64,000 bases of DNA from Tretioscincus oriximinensis (lineage: Eukaryota > Chordata > Lepidosauria > Squamata > Gymnophthalmidae), in contig JAJVDF010000460.1 in NCBI GenBank assembly GCA_022410635.1, forward strand, positions 372,001 through 436,000, read 5' to 3'. Made by a program: the position numbers and the translations under genes. Under the pieces are notes generated by a model. It searched no databases. It was not told the DNA's origin and worked only from the letters and a program-made list of their open reading frames with translations. This document shows positions 12,511 to 22,640 of the stretch, one piece after another (position 1 is the first letter of the stretch; every line of letters begins with the position of its first letter).

Positions 12511-12778
12511 TGTTATTTATTATTTATTATTATTTATTTGTACTTATATCCCGCCCTATACAGGATATAGGTCTCAGGGCAGCCAACTATTGAGTGGCAC
12601 ACATAGCTTTTGTTGCTTTCTCCACAACACATACACTGTGAGGTTGGTGTGGCTGAGAGAGTTCTAATGAACTGTGACTGGTCCAAGGTCACTCAGCTGG
12701 TTCCATGGAGGAGTGGGGAATCGTACCAGGAGACTATGAGATGCGAGTCCAACACTCTAACCACTACACCAAACTGGT
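12511..12778 (-). mobile_element. tRNA-derived SINE, nearly full length
   Basis: The minus strand starts with an A-box-like TGGTGTAGTGGTTAGAGTG and a B-box-like GGTACGATTCC, then CTGAGTGACCTTGGACCAGTC, and ends with GGGCGGGATATAAGTACAAA and an (ATAA) tail. Typical of squamate tRNA-SINEs; the same family is at 32.5 kb in the opposite orientation. Confidence 0.85.
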
Positions 12779-13204
12779 TCTATAAGCAATATGTCAGTTG
12801 CTTTTGCTTAGCTGAAGTAAGCAAATAACATTGCATATTACCTGACTGAACTGTATAAAATCATGCATGATATAGAAAAAGTTATAGAGAAAAAATTAGC
12901 CTGTAGAATTATTCCCAGGAGAGATGGTGATAATTAGCAGTCTGAGTAGTTTAGACTTTATGGAGTTCAAGTAAATATATATCAGTGGCGGCTGGTGCAG
13001 TTTTTGTGCATCCCCAGTGCAAATGTTGGATGACAGGAGTTCTTTGCGCGCGCATAGCATGCCCTGGATTTTTTTTGACATCATTTCTGGGGGTGGGACA
13101 GGAAGTGACATCCAGCTTCAGTCCACTTTGAGAAAAAATAAAACCATATTAGTAGCATAGAAGGAATAGTTTCCTTCTCTAAAGTTGCCACAAAATATCT
13201 TGAT

Positions 13205-13730
13205 TATAATCCAACTTCAGCCCACTTTCAGAATAAAACCCCAGCATCAACAAAGAATGCAAACCTATGTTCATATCTCAGCTTCAACCTACATTCACAC
13301 CATTTTAAGACTGAAGAAAAACGGCGGCAACTTCCCCCAAGTGATACCTCTGTTGAATCCACTTTGAGTGCACTTTCAGACTCACGAAACACAGCAGCAA
13401 CTTCCCCCAAGTGATATCTCTGTTGAATCCACTTTGAGAGCACTTTCAGCCTGAAGAAACACAGCAAAAATTCCCCTCACAAGTAATACCTCTGTTAAAT
13501 CCATTTTGAGAACACAGCAGCAATTCCCTCCCAACTAATTCCTCTATTAAATCAATTTTCTTCCCATATTATGGAAAGCCAAAGGCATACTGATTAAATC
13601 CACTTTCACATCACTTTTATACTGAAGAAATAAAACAGCAAAGAACAATTTTCCCACGTTATGAAAAGCTAAAGATCGGACTTCAATTCACTTTCACACC
13701 ACTTTTAAACTGAAGAAATATAGAAGAAAT
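13205..13730. repeat. Degenerate tandem array, about 70-bp period
   Basis: Units begin AATCCACTTTGAG, continue CACTTTCAG..TGAAGAAACACAGCAGCAA and end CCTCTGTTG. The units starting near 13356 and 13426 are closest; others are shortened. Related monomers recur at 63.1 kb and possibly 63.69 kb. Confidence 0.75.
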
Positions 13731-14059
13731 GAACTCATTAGGGACTGAAGAAAGTTTTCAAGTAAGTATATTTGACCAGAGCCTAAGACCCTTGCAGAAG
13801 AATGTCCTCTACTAGGCCCTTTCTGTACATAATTTTTATTAGCATGTGGATGGAAGGCCCCTATTTCAATATGTATCCTGGAATATAACTCCAGTGCAGA
13901 AAAGACCCTCGTACCTTGAAGCAACTTTTTTGGTTGGTTTGATGTCTCCTGCTATCAGTGAATGAAGCAAGATTCCCTTAATCCAGATCTCAAGAGCTCA
14001 GGAAACTTATAGACTGGTACCCCTGCAACCTTCTTGTCAACAGAAAACCTGGGCACAGA

Positions 14060-14170
14060 TTACTATTTATTTTTTATTTTTACTTGTACTCTGCCCTAAA
14101 CCTGAAGGTCATAGGTCAGGCAACAGTAAAACATTAATACAAAATTAAAAAACTAAAAACAATATAAAGC
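14060..14170 (-). repeat. LINE/SINE tail fragment
   Basis: TTTACTTGTACTCTGCCCTA followed by GGTCATAGGTCAGGCAACAG and an A-rich stretch matches the tail at 3.67 kb and 12.53 kb. Confidence 0.5.
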
Positions 14171-14329
14171 AGTATCTAAAAGTGGAGACAGAAATGACAT
14201 TTCTTCAGCCAAAGGCCAGGTGGAAGAAGGGCATCTTCAAAGACTTCTAATACAATACAACGATGATGACAAATGCACCTGAGGGGGGGACTATTCCATA
14301 GAGACATCTTCCTTTCCCTGGGCCTAGTT

Positions 14330-14520
14330 CCAGTGCAGGCTGGGAGCTGTAGTCCGCAGAGCCACCCACAGGCTGGGCAGACGAGGTTGTCTGCTGCTCG
14401 GACTACACAACCCAATAGGCACTACCANTAGCACAAAAAAAGCTCCATTTCATTCGCCTCTTACTATTGCCAGTTTCATGAAACTGTTGGATAATCCAAG
14501 CTTTTATAATAAACTTGCCG
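14330..14520. repeat. Second copy of the 10.8 kb dispersed repeat
   Basis: Shares ordered blocks with 10800-10990 (TCTGCTGCTCGGA, CTACTGNTAGCAC-like, TTACTATTGCCAG, AGCTTTTATAATAAA). It lies inside the hAT-like composite. One unresolved base is present. Confidence 0.6.
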
Positions 14521-15515
14521 TGGAAGGAAGAGACAGGAGACCACAATGTCAAAGGAACAATAAATATTTATTAACTTATTAACAATGTCCAAAAACCCTA
14601 ACGCCAAACATGTAACATTAACGCAGCCCGAAATCTAAATTATTAACAAGTGCTTAATTAAAACACAACCCAAAAGTTGAGAGAATTAGGCCATGGCTTG
14701 AGTAGGAGTGTGGTAGACGCAGCAGCTTGGCAGTCGGCCAAGATCAGCCACCCAGCCTGACTGGCATCACTGGCTCAGGTCAGCTACCTGCCTGACCTGC
14801 AACCAGCTGGGCCACGCACCTTGACGTGGCACCATCTGGGCCCCCGCTCCTCTCAGTGCGGCCACCCATACCATCCATCTGCCCAGCTCGGGCCTAGCCT
14901 GTAGACCCCTGAGCCACGCCCCGTGATGTAGGCCCCAGGCTGCTTGCATCCGGCAGGTCAGTTCCCTTTGGTCTAGGCGCCCGAGCACATACTGACCCAC
15001 CCATACTGTGGGTACTCATCCGAGGATCAAAGAGGTTTGTAAGGGCCACAAGAATCCATCCTGTGTACAGCCCACCTCAATGACTCCAAACCTGCATTCA
15101 ACCTACCGGTCCCCCAGGTAAGTACACAAGTTCAGAACCCTTTTAGGGCCCTCAAGCTATGAGGTAGTCGTGGGGGACCCCTGACCACAGGTTTCTTGAC
15201 TCCTCTCGACTTGCCAAACTCTGCCACCGCCAACACCTTTCGCTGCCATGTCTGAAAAGAAAAGAGAAAGGGAGGGTAAGGGTGGGTTTTGCACATCCAG
15301 AAGGAGAAGGAGGAAATGGCGGCCAATGGAGGGTTTTATACCCTCCGTTGCCTGGTAACGACGTCATCTCCATCGCGCCCACTTCCTGGGCAGCGATAGA
15401 GATGTGGCTTCCTAGTCAGTCTCCCCTTCCCCAGCAGCAATTTTCGGTGCACCTGCAGACGTGGCTGCAGCTGACTTTTCATTGTAAAAGAATGGTGTAA
15501 AAAAGCAAGCAGAAA

Positions 15516-15598
15516 TATACTGCTCAAAACAATTAAGGAAACACTTAGTGTTACACTGTTTACGTTAAAGTGTTCCCTTCATTGTTTTGAGCAATATA
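15516..15598. mobile_element. Palindromic TA-flanked MITE, copy 1
   Basis: TATACTGCTCAAAACAATTA at the left is mirrored by ATTGTTTTGAGCAATATA at the right, with AAGG(G)AACACTT / AAGTGTTCCCTT inside. The element is about 83 bp and almost entirely inverted repeat. TA ends suggest Tc1/mariner-type mobilisation. Homologous copies at 28.11 and 51.37 kb. Confidence 0.85.
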
Positions 15599-15763
15599 CA
15601 ATTGATGATGATAATGATGAAGATAATGTCAGAAAATGAAAATCCAGAATCTCATCATTTATTACTGACAACTGGCATCTGGACTGTTATAAAGCTGTCT
15701 TCTCTGCTGCAAACAGACGGAGGGGAAGAGGACCCAGCCAAACTCCAACCCACCATCCACCCC

Positions 15764-15850
15764 TGTCTATTTGAAGCAGGAGAAGGGATGATCAGTAGGG
15801 TCTCCTTGGAAGGGGAGTCTCCGTCTATTTGAAGGCAGGAGAAGGGATGT
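15764..15850. repeat. Imperfect direct repeat
   Basis: GTCTATTTGAAG(G)CAGGAGAAGGGATG occurs twice, about 60 bases apart. A local duplication within the composite repeat. Confidence 0.8.
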
Positions 15851-16657
15851 CCTGGGCTCTCCCTTCTTAGCAGCTGCTACTGTGTGCAGCAAACCTTCGA
15901 AAGGGAGCAGGGCCTTTGCTTCTTCTTCCTTCTCCCTGCATGCAGCTGCCATTATTTACCTTTTCCTGCTGAATTCCCTCTCCAGTTCTCAGCAGCAAGA
16001 AAAAATGATGACTCTCGGAGCCAACCAATTGCTCCCTCATGGTTGCTCCTAACACATGCTCATGGGGACTGCCCTCCATTGGCTGAGGTCACTGACCTCC
16101 CTCATGAATAAAAACATAGCTGCCTGAAACCTTGTTTTGATAGGTGTACAGCTCCTTACTGAAGCAACTAAGCTCCTTGTGAATGGCCAGTGTTTTTTCA
16201 ATATGTGTGCTGGAGAGATCGGCGCCCCACGTGAACGTTGTTTCCAGCCACCCCTGATATATATATATATGTAGAGAGAGAGAGACAAACTGGTTTGGCC
16301 ATTTTGTGAGACAGAATGCTGAACTGGATGGATTGTAGCTTGAGCCACTAGGGCTCCTCTTACAGTTTTATGTTCGCCAACAGTTATTTTTCAAAGATAG
16401 ACCAGATAGTTACAGATAGGTTACTTGGGAAGAACAGTAGCTCTTTTACAAAATACTGTAGTTACTGGCTAGTTCAGTTCAATTATGTTTTCCTTCATTG
16501 CATCAGCTATCCCCAGAGATATAGCAGTTGCTTAAACGGTATAAAGTAATGGTAGAGAACTTTTTTGGGGAGACGATACATTTGTCAGATTGCATGCTTA
16601 TGAGCACTATGAAGAAGAGGCTGTGAATTTGAAAGAGAACATTATTTTCTTTTCCAG

Positions 16658-16793
16658 ATACACCATCTCAGAGAGTGCAATTTATCTTGGGCACTGAGGA
16701 AGATGATGAACACATTCCCCATGATTTGTTCACAGAAATGGATGAACTTTACTTTAAAGAAGGCGAAGAATATGAATGGAAGGAAACTGCCAG
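16658..16793 (+). CDS. SLC4A7: SLC4A7 exon 4, start of cytosolic domain
   Basis: Residues 88-133. Contains [41 protein letters not shown] and KETAR, the beginning of the conserved band-3-type cytosolic domain. The [12 protein letters not shown] part resembles SLC4A7 and differs from the matching stretch of SLC4A10. Acceptor TTTTCCAG, donor CAGGTAAAT (exon ends in phase 2). Confidence 0.97.
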
Positions 16794-16825
16794 GTAAATG
16801 ATAACTTTTTTGGCTTATGTTTTAG

Positions 16826-16885
16826 GACAGTGATGGCCAACGGGTGACACTCCAGATGTTTCTGAACCACAACTCCCAACATTCA
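16826..16885. mobile_element. hAT-like fragment
   Basis: CAGTGATGGCCAACGGGTGA followed by CTCCAGATGT and ACAACTCCCAAC resembles the 5' ends of hAT MITEs common in reptiles. No matching 3' end was found. Confidence 0.35.
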
Positions 16886-17632
16886 ATTTGGTTTAGCAGA
16901 GTGGGCTTGTGGTGATCACTCCATGTAGCCATCCCCTATCTTCCATGAAGTATCCCTCACACCTTGCTTTCCTTCCAGTTTCCTGCATTCTTGTCCACAA
17001 TGTTGACCCAGTGCGGTTAATATAGCTTTCAATATGTTTTTTAGTATTATATATCTGCTTCTGACAGGAAATTGTATCTATATCCACTGCCACCCTTAAT
17101 CCTCATGAACCCCCACCTTCAAGCCTCTGAATGACTCAGTCACATGTGGCTTTTACAACAAATAAAGAAATAACTTTAACATATAACCCATAGGAAACTT
17201 AATTTCAAAGTTACTTTTATTCTTCTCTTCAGCTTAACATTGTCTTAGATTCATATGTATCCAGACTTATACAGGCCTGTCCTTCACTCAGGTCTGCTGC
17301 TCCAGTTTATTTTACTTAAAGGGAGATCTCAATATTTGATTTCATCCTGTTTGCGTTTATTCTTAGAAATATCATACAGGTATTTCAGATTTTTTCTTTC
17401 TTTTATGTAACAATACTAATTGATAAATGAAGAGTATGCAGAGCTATGTTCACTCATGTGAGATTAGGTCCTGTTGGTCCTGTTGAACACAAACAAAAGA
17501 CTGAAACCATAATGCATTTTTAAAAAAAATAATGAAATTTATTGCAGAATTTGTTTGCTTCATTGCTGTAGCCCACATCGTATGTTTTAGTATTATTAGT
17601 TGGTAGATACTTCATTCTTTTCTGTTTTTTAG

Positions 17633-17793
17633 ATGGCTGAAATTTGAAGAAGATGTTGAAGATGGTGGTGAGCGGTGGAGCAAACCCTACGTAGCTACTC
17701 TGTCTCTTCACAGCTTATTTGAACTAAGGAGCTGCATTTTGAATGGAACCGTTATGTTGGATATGAGAGCAAATACATTAGATGAAATAGCAG
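17633..17793 (+). CDS. SLC4A7: SLC4A7 exon 5, cytosolic domain
   Basis: Residues 133-187. Encodes [40 protein letters not shown] and [13 protein letters not shown], among the most conserved stretches of the SLC4 cytosolic domain. Acceptor TTTTTTAG. The donor is GTTGCA (17794), which departs from the usual GTAAGT at +3 to +6; protein continuity with exon 6 (IADMVLD) fixes this site. A hAT-type insertion starts 63 bases downstream. Confidence 0.97.
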
Positions 17794-17855
17794 GTTGCAA
17801 GCAATTTTACTTTAGATTTATCTTCAATACTTACTCTAAACCTCAATTACTATTA

Positions 17856-18273
17856 CAGGGGTGGGGAACTTTTTCTGCGAAGAGCCATTTTGATATTTGT
17901 AACATCACCCGGGTACCAGCCCCCCAGTCAAGCCCTCCACCCACCCCATACCCTTGTAGGCAAAGCCAGACCCTGTCCTGCCAAAAACACAGGAGCCAGT
18001 GCCACCTCCATTCCTCTTCCCGTGCGGCACTATTTTCACCTGCGCCTTCCTCACTGAATGCCACCTTGTGCACTGCTGTCATCTCCTTTTCTTGCCTGGC
18101 TTTCTGCTTGCCAGCCACACTCTGTCCCTCAGAGCCTCAGATAAACAGCTTGTCACGTGCCCCTTTTTAAAAAGGCAGGGGGAGGGGAAGAGAGGGGGGA
18201 GGAAGATCCGTGGGGTAGTTCAAAGGGATCTGTGGGCCATTCCTGGACCATGGGCTGGGCTTTCCCCAACCTG
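17856..18273. mobile_element. hAT-like MITE, 418 bp
   Basis: Starts CAGGGGTGGGGAAC and ends TTTCCCCAACCTG, an inverted pair. The flanking 8-mers TACTATTA and ATCTATTA match at 6 of 8 positions, in keeping with a hAT target-site duplication. The interior is GC-rich and unlike its surroundings. ORFs inside are not recognisable proteins. Confidence 0.75.
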
Positions 18274-19423
18274 ATCTATTACAGTTATATGGGTAGCCAG
18301 CAGCAATGAAAACAGAACAAACCTAGGGAAAATCTTTCATCATGTAATTTAAATCATGTTAAGAGCAATTTCCTTTCTCCTACTAGCGCGCCTTTATTTT
18401 CCCCCATCGTACAAGGGACTAATGACTGGCTGCTTTTTCCCCTACTCCTAATGTATTTAAAGTTTTAATGTTATTTTCATGAAGTTTCTTTTTGCATCTC
18501 TTTCGTCTTTTTGCTTTTTTTTTTTGGGGGGGGGGGGCAAAGTTTGTGATCCATTTAATAATCTTCATTAGTAGAAGTGTTCTAATTTTGAAAGGATTCT
18601 TTTTGCCCAGTAAGGTTCCTTGACTGTGCTAACTATACAAGCTACTTTTGAGCTCTAAAAGTCCTTTTATTAATGTCAAGAATATATTAACCAAATATCT
18701 GTTGTTGTGATTTAAAACAGCAGGCAATCTATCTGGAGTGAGTTTATTTTGTCAGCTTACCCTTTACTCAGAAGTTTATTACAACTATAAAATAAAGTGC
18801 TGTATAAGTGACGACATTTAATAAATAGCAGGCAATCGCAAAAAAATTCAAGACAAAACATTTTGTGCTTGTAGCATCCTGTTTTTTGACTTCTGAACTT
18901 GGAAAAAAGTGACAACAAAAGGCTTCTTTGAGCTCAGATCAAAATCAGTTCCTGCTGCATATGGAATACTTCCAGTTCTAAAAACCAGGGTCATTTTGAA
19001 TTCTGATTCTTAGGCCAGAACCACTTCTTTTTGCTTACCAAACAGTTAATGATGGGAAGATATTAATTGCCATAAAAGAGGACAAAAAGAAATCACTCCC
19101 TTCATTTAGAAAATCTTTTCGTTCATTTTGAGAAAGGGAAGGAAAAACTTTTTTTCTGATAACTTTATGTTGCTACTAAAAAAGTAGAGTAATAGCCGTT
19201 TTTCTTTCTGTAGGAAGTAAATATCCTCACTAATTAATTGTTGGAATGGCAGATGATAGGGGAATTTAGCATTTGCCAAAATGGATAATATCTGCCCTGA
19301 ACTTTCATCACAAGGAGTTGACCTACTGCACTTTTATACATCTGTATACGTGTATGTGTGTGTGTGTGCGTGTGCATGCAACATATACACCTGTATCTAG
19401 AAATATATAAACGGTGCCAGTAA

Positions 19424-20090
19424 TTGCAAACTTCCAGTTCAGGCTGGAAATTGGTGATGGCTGTTTCTGCTACACTACCAAAAAGCCCCACCGAAGACAT
19501 TGGCCGTTTCTGCTACACCACCCAAAACCCCCACCGGTCATCATTCGGTCCTTCTGCCAGGCCAACCAAACCACCTTCTGTGCCATGCATGGCAGGAATT
19601 TGCTCCAGCACTGCCATCTCGAGATGGGCCCAGCACTGGCTTTGCCCAGCCAGGCACTTGCTTTCCCCATTTGGGGGCTTGCTTCACCTGACCCACCCAA
19701 AGCAAGCATCCAGTCATACAAAGCAAGCGCAAGCAGTGCCGCTGCCCTGAGACAGGCCTGGAGCTGCCATTTGGCCCTCCGCTGGGCCAGGCTGGACCAG
19801 AACTGTCTCTTCTGGCCACTGCCATCACTACCTCTGNCGCGCCACCCTTCCTCGGTCCGCATCCGCTCATTTACCAACCACCATGGAGGATATGGAGATG
19901 AATGCGGGATCCTGCTGCCACTGCCGCTAGGGAAGGTAGGAGCACTAGGGCTGGGGAAGGGGGGCGATCAGCACAGGTGAGGCTGGCAGCAGGAGCAAGA
20001 GCACCAGCTCACCTCCGTCCCCTTCTCTTTGATGGCTTGCGAGCGAGTGGCTGGATGGGACAACAACAAAGAATGGGAGCTAGAATGCCT
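19424..20090. repeat. GC-rich block with internal duplication
   Basis: Between two TG/TA microsatellites. The phrase (A)TGGC(T/C)GTTTCTGCTACA occurs twice 46 bp apart (near 19456 and 19501), each followed by a CCAAAA..CCCC(A)CCG stretch. Base composition is unlike the intron around it; overlapping ORFs on both strands look like composition artefacts. Probably an unclassified transposon. Confidence 0.5.
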
Positions 20091-20579
20091 GGCCTTATTA
20101 TAGGCACTGAGGCAAGGGTTAACGCTAATACATACATATTTGCGTGCACAATACATGTGTATATATATATATGTGTGTGCGTGTGGGTATAATGATATAA
20201 ATATGTATATCATTGATTTGCCTGGTGATAGGAGTCATGCTTGTAGTTGAGAGTCCATTAATGTAGCACTAAAACAGCAAAAAAGTGACCCCCAAAATAA
20301 ATGAATGCCATAGCAGATCTTTAAGACTATCTGATTTTGATAGACACTTCAATGTTATTACCTGCTGCCTTGTAGATTTATGTTTGTCTAAAAAGCATGG
20401 TGCTGCAAAGAGCACAAAATGGTGTTTGTACAAGTTTGTCCCAACTTTTGGCTTGCCTGGGACACATTGAATGCAGATGAATTGTCTTGAGTGGCATGTA
20501 AAATACATAATATAAAACAGCTTGCCCTTCTCACTTTCACGCAGTTTACCTTTTAAAAATATGTCTTCTTTTGTGTTCT

Positions 20580-20645
20580 GTTTTTATTGTTACCCTGAGA
20601 TCTTTGGAAATAAGGCAGGATAAAAGTGTAAATAAATACATAAGT
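20580..20645 (+). repeat. SINE/LINE 3' tail
   Basis: CCCTGAGATCTTTGGAAATAAGGCAGGATAAAAGTGTAAATAAATA is a degenerate version of the GGGCGGGATATAAGTATAAATAAATA tail seen at 32.67 kb. Confidence 0.55.
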
Positions 20646-20981
20646 AACAAAACTTCAACATAATAAAGTATTCCTGCAATGTGCTGCCTCTGAAGTTGAT
20701 CTGATTGTGATGGCTTCACAGTTGCCAGTTGCTTCTGAAGAGGTTTTTGTGACCATTTCCTTTCATTCATGATTCAGAAGGTCCAAGAAAGTTGTTTATT
20801 TTTTGAACTGGAACTAGATATTTTCACAATCATGTCTTCTGTTGCAAAAAGATTTATTCTCACAGCAGAGGGATGTCCTCTTGCTGCAATACAACTGGTT
20901 AAATATATGCATTGGTTTGTGTTGCCCTTAAACCTACTTCAATAAGCCTTTTTTAAAAAAAACATTCCTCTCCCTTTATAG

Positions 20982-21170
20982 ATATGGTATTGGATAACAT
21001 GATTGCTTCTGGCCACTTGGATGAATCTATGAGGGAGAATGTCAGAGAAGCTCTTCTGAAGAGACATCATCATCAGAATGAAAAAAAATTCAGTAATCGG
21101 ATTCCTCTTGTGCGATCCTTTGCAGATATAGGCAAGAAACATTCTGACCCTCTCTTGCTTGAAAAAAATG
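20982..21170 (+). CDS. SLC4A7: SLC4A7 exon 6, cytosolic domain
   Basis: Residues 187-250. Includes DMVLDNMIASGHLDESMREN, VREALLKRHHHQNEKKFSNR and IPLVRSFADIGKKHSD, ending LEKNG. The MIASG and LLKRHHHQNEK signatures are those of SLC4A7; SLC4A10 differs here. Acceptor TTTATAG, donor GGTGAGAT, exiting in phase 1. It is followed by the optional-cassette region, and can join the micro-exon, exon 7 or exon 8 without changing frame. Confidence 0.97.
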
Positions 21171-22280
21171 GTGAGATAAGTCATGGCATCCAGTTTGTTT
21201 TAACTTTTAATACATACAGTGCAGAGATGTGAGAAAAGTCAGCACTCTTGGAGAAAAAAGTTAAGAGTTTCTTATATATGTAAAATCCATATGTAAAATA
21301 TTCATACTTTTTTGAACTGCAGCAAAGAACTTCCACAAGAAGGTTATGGAACCCAGGCTGTGTGTTACCATGTAACTTTTTTGGTATCTTAATGTGGATC
21401 TTCCTGATATTAAAAGGAATTGAAAATGGACATTTTAATGAAGAAGGCAATGTTGCATTTTTGTCTAAAGGGATGTCTTGGGGGGGTTGTTTTGTTTTTT
21501 CTGTGTGTGTTCATGTGTGTATATATATATAAATACTATATTGCTAATGTCACATATGTAGCATCATTATAGAATATCATTATGCCGTACTTTTTTTTTT
21601 TACCTGTTGACTGTTTCTTGTATTTAATGTGATTTCTGATGTCCAGGAAATAATCATACTAGTCAACCAATATCAGGTAATCACCATGTGGCTTTTATGT
21701 GTAATATATGTGTAATATGTATTTTCTAAGTTTACTAAGTTTTATTTTGAATTCCAATTATCACATTTTTTTCAAAGTTTCAAAGCTAGTACTTTTGTCT
21801 TTCTTTTGATTAGTGGGCAGTTTTATTTGAAATCTGGTATCTACTTTAGAAGAGCAAAATGACAGTTCAGATACTTTTCTTCTTTATACCAGGAAAGCAA
21901 TTTTAAAAATATCTCATGTTTACTAATTTGGTTGAATACGCTTTCTATATACCTTTACATTTTCCATTTTTAAATGGACTTAATGAAATATATCTAAAAT
22001 ATTTTTTTCTATTTTAAAATCTATGCTTTCTTTATTTCACAAATAACATTTTACTTTGTGCAATTCTTGCTGATTCCCAAGAGTTTTCTATAATTTTTCC
22101 TTCCTTGTGGTAAATATGTAAATAAATGCTGACTTTTTTAACATCTATAATTCTGCTTAACTATGCATTTTGCTTAAGTCTTATCTCACCTTATATTATA
22201 GTGCCTTTTTAGAGATTTGTTCTGTAAATTATGACAACCTTCTTCTGAACTTTTTTTTATCGTTATTTGTTTTATCTCAG
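21171..22280 (+). other. Introns around the micro-exon (exon 6 to exon 7)
   Basis: About 1.1 kb of AT-rich sequence with TG/TA runs near 21500-21530. Apart from the 30-bp candidate micro-exon at 21647-21676, nothing coding was seen. Confidence 0.7.
21647..21676 (+). CDS. SLC4A7: Candidate 30-bp cassette micro-exon of SLC4A7
   Basis: Thirty bases bounded by a good acceptor (TGATGTCCAG, preceded by a pyrimidine-rich tract) and a CAGGTAATC donor. It enters and leaves in phase 1, like its neighbours, and would add G-NNHTSQPIS (10 residues) between exons 6 and 7. NBCn1 in mammals has a short optional cassette in this cytosolic region, but I cannot confirm that this is the same one. It is supported by splice signals and phase only; it may be unused. 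Confidence 0.5.
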
Positions 22281-22634
22281 GGGAAGGCCTTTCAGCCTCC
22301 CGTCTCTCTTTACGAGCTGGTCTCTCTGCCTCAAATATTTCCCTGAGAAGAGAGAATCGCTTATCCCTTCTCCTCAATTCTCTTCTTCCTGGATCTCCAG
22401 CTGCCTCAAGAAACGCAACCCCTTTACCTACCCCACAAAATACGCCACCTTCCAGCCCTAGGTGTGGTCACAAGAAAACCACAAATGTACAATCAACTCC
22501 GCTTCAGGGTGCCGAACTTCTAGTGTCTCCTTCTAGTGATGATATCCCTAAAGTAGTAATTCATCCACCTGAGGAGGATTTAGAAGCTCAGAACAGCGAG
22601 AAGACTACGGAAGATAATAGTGACATAACATCAG
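22281..22634 (+). CDS. SLC4A7: SLC4A7 exon 7, large optional serine-rich cassette
   Basis: Residues 260-378 (118 codons). Begins EGLSASRLSLRAGLSASN, continues with serine/proline-rich sequence (TPQNTPPSSPR), then AELLVSPSSDDIPKVVIHPP and EEDLEA. It corresponds to the large optional cassette (cassette II, about 124 residues in mammals) of NBCn1. It is skippable because both boundaries are in phase 1. Acceptor TTATCTCAG. The donor is GC (CAG|GCAACT, 22635), required by the join to exon 8 (TSGLLASPQ). If the intron were retained, translation would continue about 28 codons to a stop at 22718-22720. Confidence 0.93.
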
Positions 22635-22640
22635 GCAACT
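22635..22640 (+). promoter_or_regulatory. Non-canonical GC splice donor after exon 7
   Basis: The exon 7 boundary is CAG|GCAACT. No GT lies at a position that keeps the conserved SG-L-LASPQSAPG join. GC-AG introns are a known minor class processed by the major spliceosome and are often associated with regulated exons; this exon is a known cassette in mammals. Confidence 0.85.

Larger units (their letters stand above)
12983..16256. mobile_element. hAT-like composite element, 3.27 kb
   Basis: Begins CAGTGGCGGCTGG and ends CCAGCCACCCCTG, an imperfect inverted pair, flanked on both sides by ATATATAT (12975-12982 and 16257-16264). An 8-bp duplication and CAG..CTG ends are hAT hallmarks, but the flank is AT-repetitive, so the duplication is weak evidence. 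Inside: CCACTTT...CACTTTCAG sub-repeats, a LINE tail, a dispersed repeat, GC-rich sequence and a nested palindromic MITE. No transposase was recognised, so it is non-autonomous. Confidence 0.6.
12402..16657 (+). other. Intron 3, mostly repeats
   Basis: 4.3 kb, dominated by a tRNA SINE (12.51-12.78 kb) and a 3.3-kb hAT-like composite element (12.98-16.26 kb). No exon was recognised. Confidence 0.85.
17794..20981 (+). other. Intron 5
   Basis: 3.2 kb with a hAT element right after exon 5, a T/G homopolymer run near 18517-18538, AT-rich sequence to 19.35 kb, TG microsatellites at 19.35 and 20.16 kb, a GC-rich repeat-bearing block between them, and a LINE/SINE tail near 20.58-20.64 kb. Confidence 0.85.

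Noticed and set aside
19414..19980. 188-codon ORF with overlapping ORFs on other frames
   Set aside because: GC-rich composition reduces stops in all frames; contains an unresolved base and no domain.
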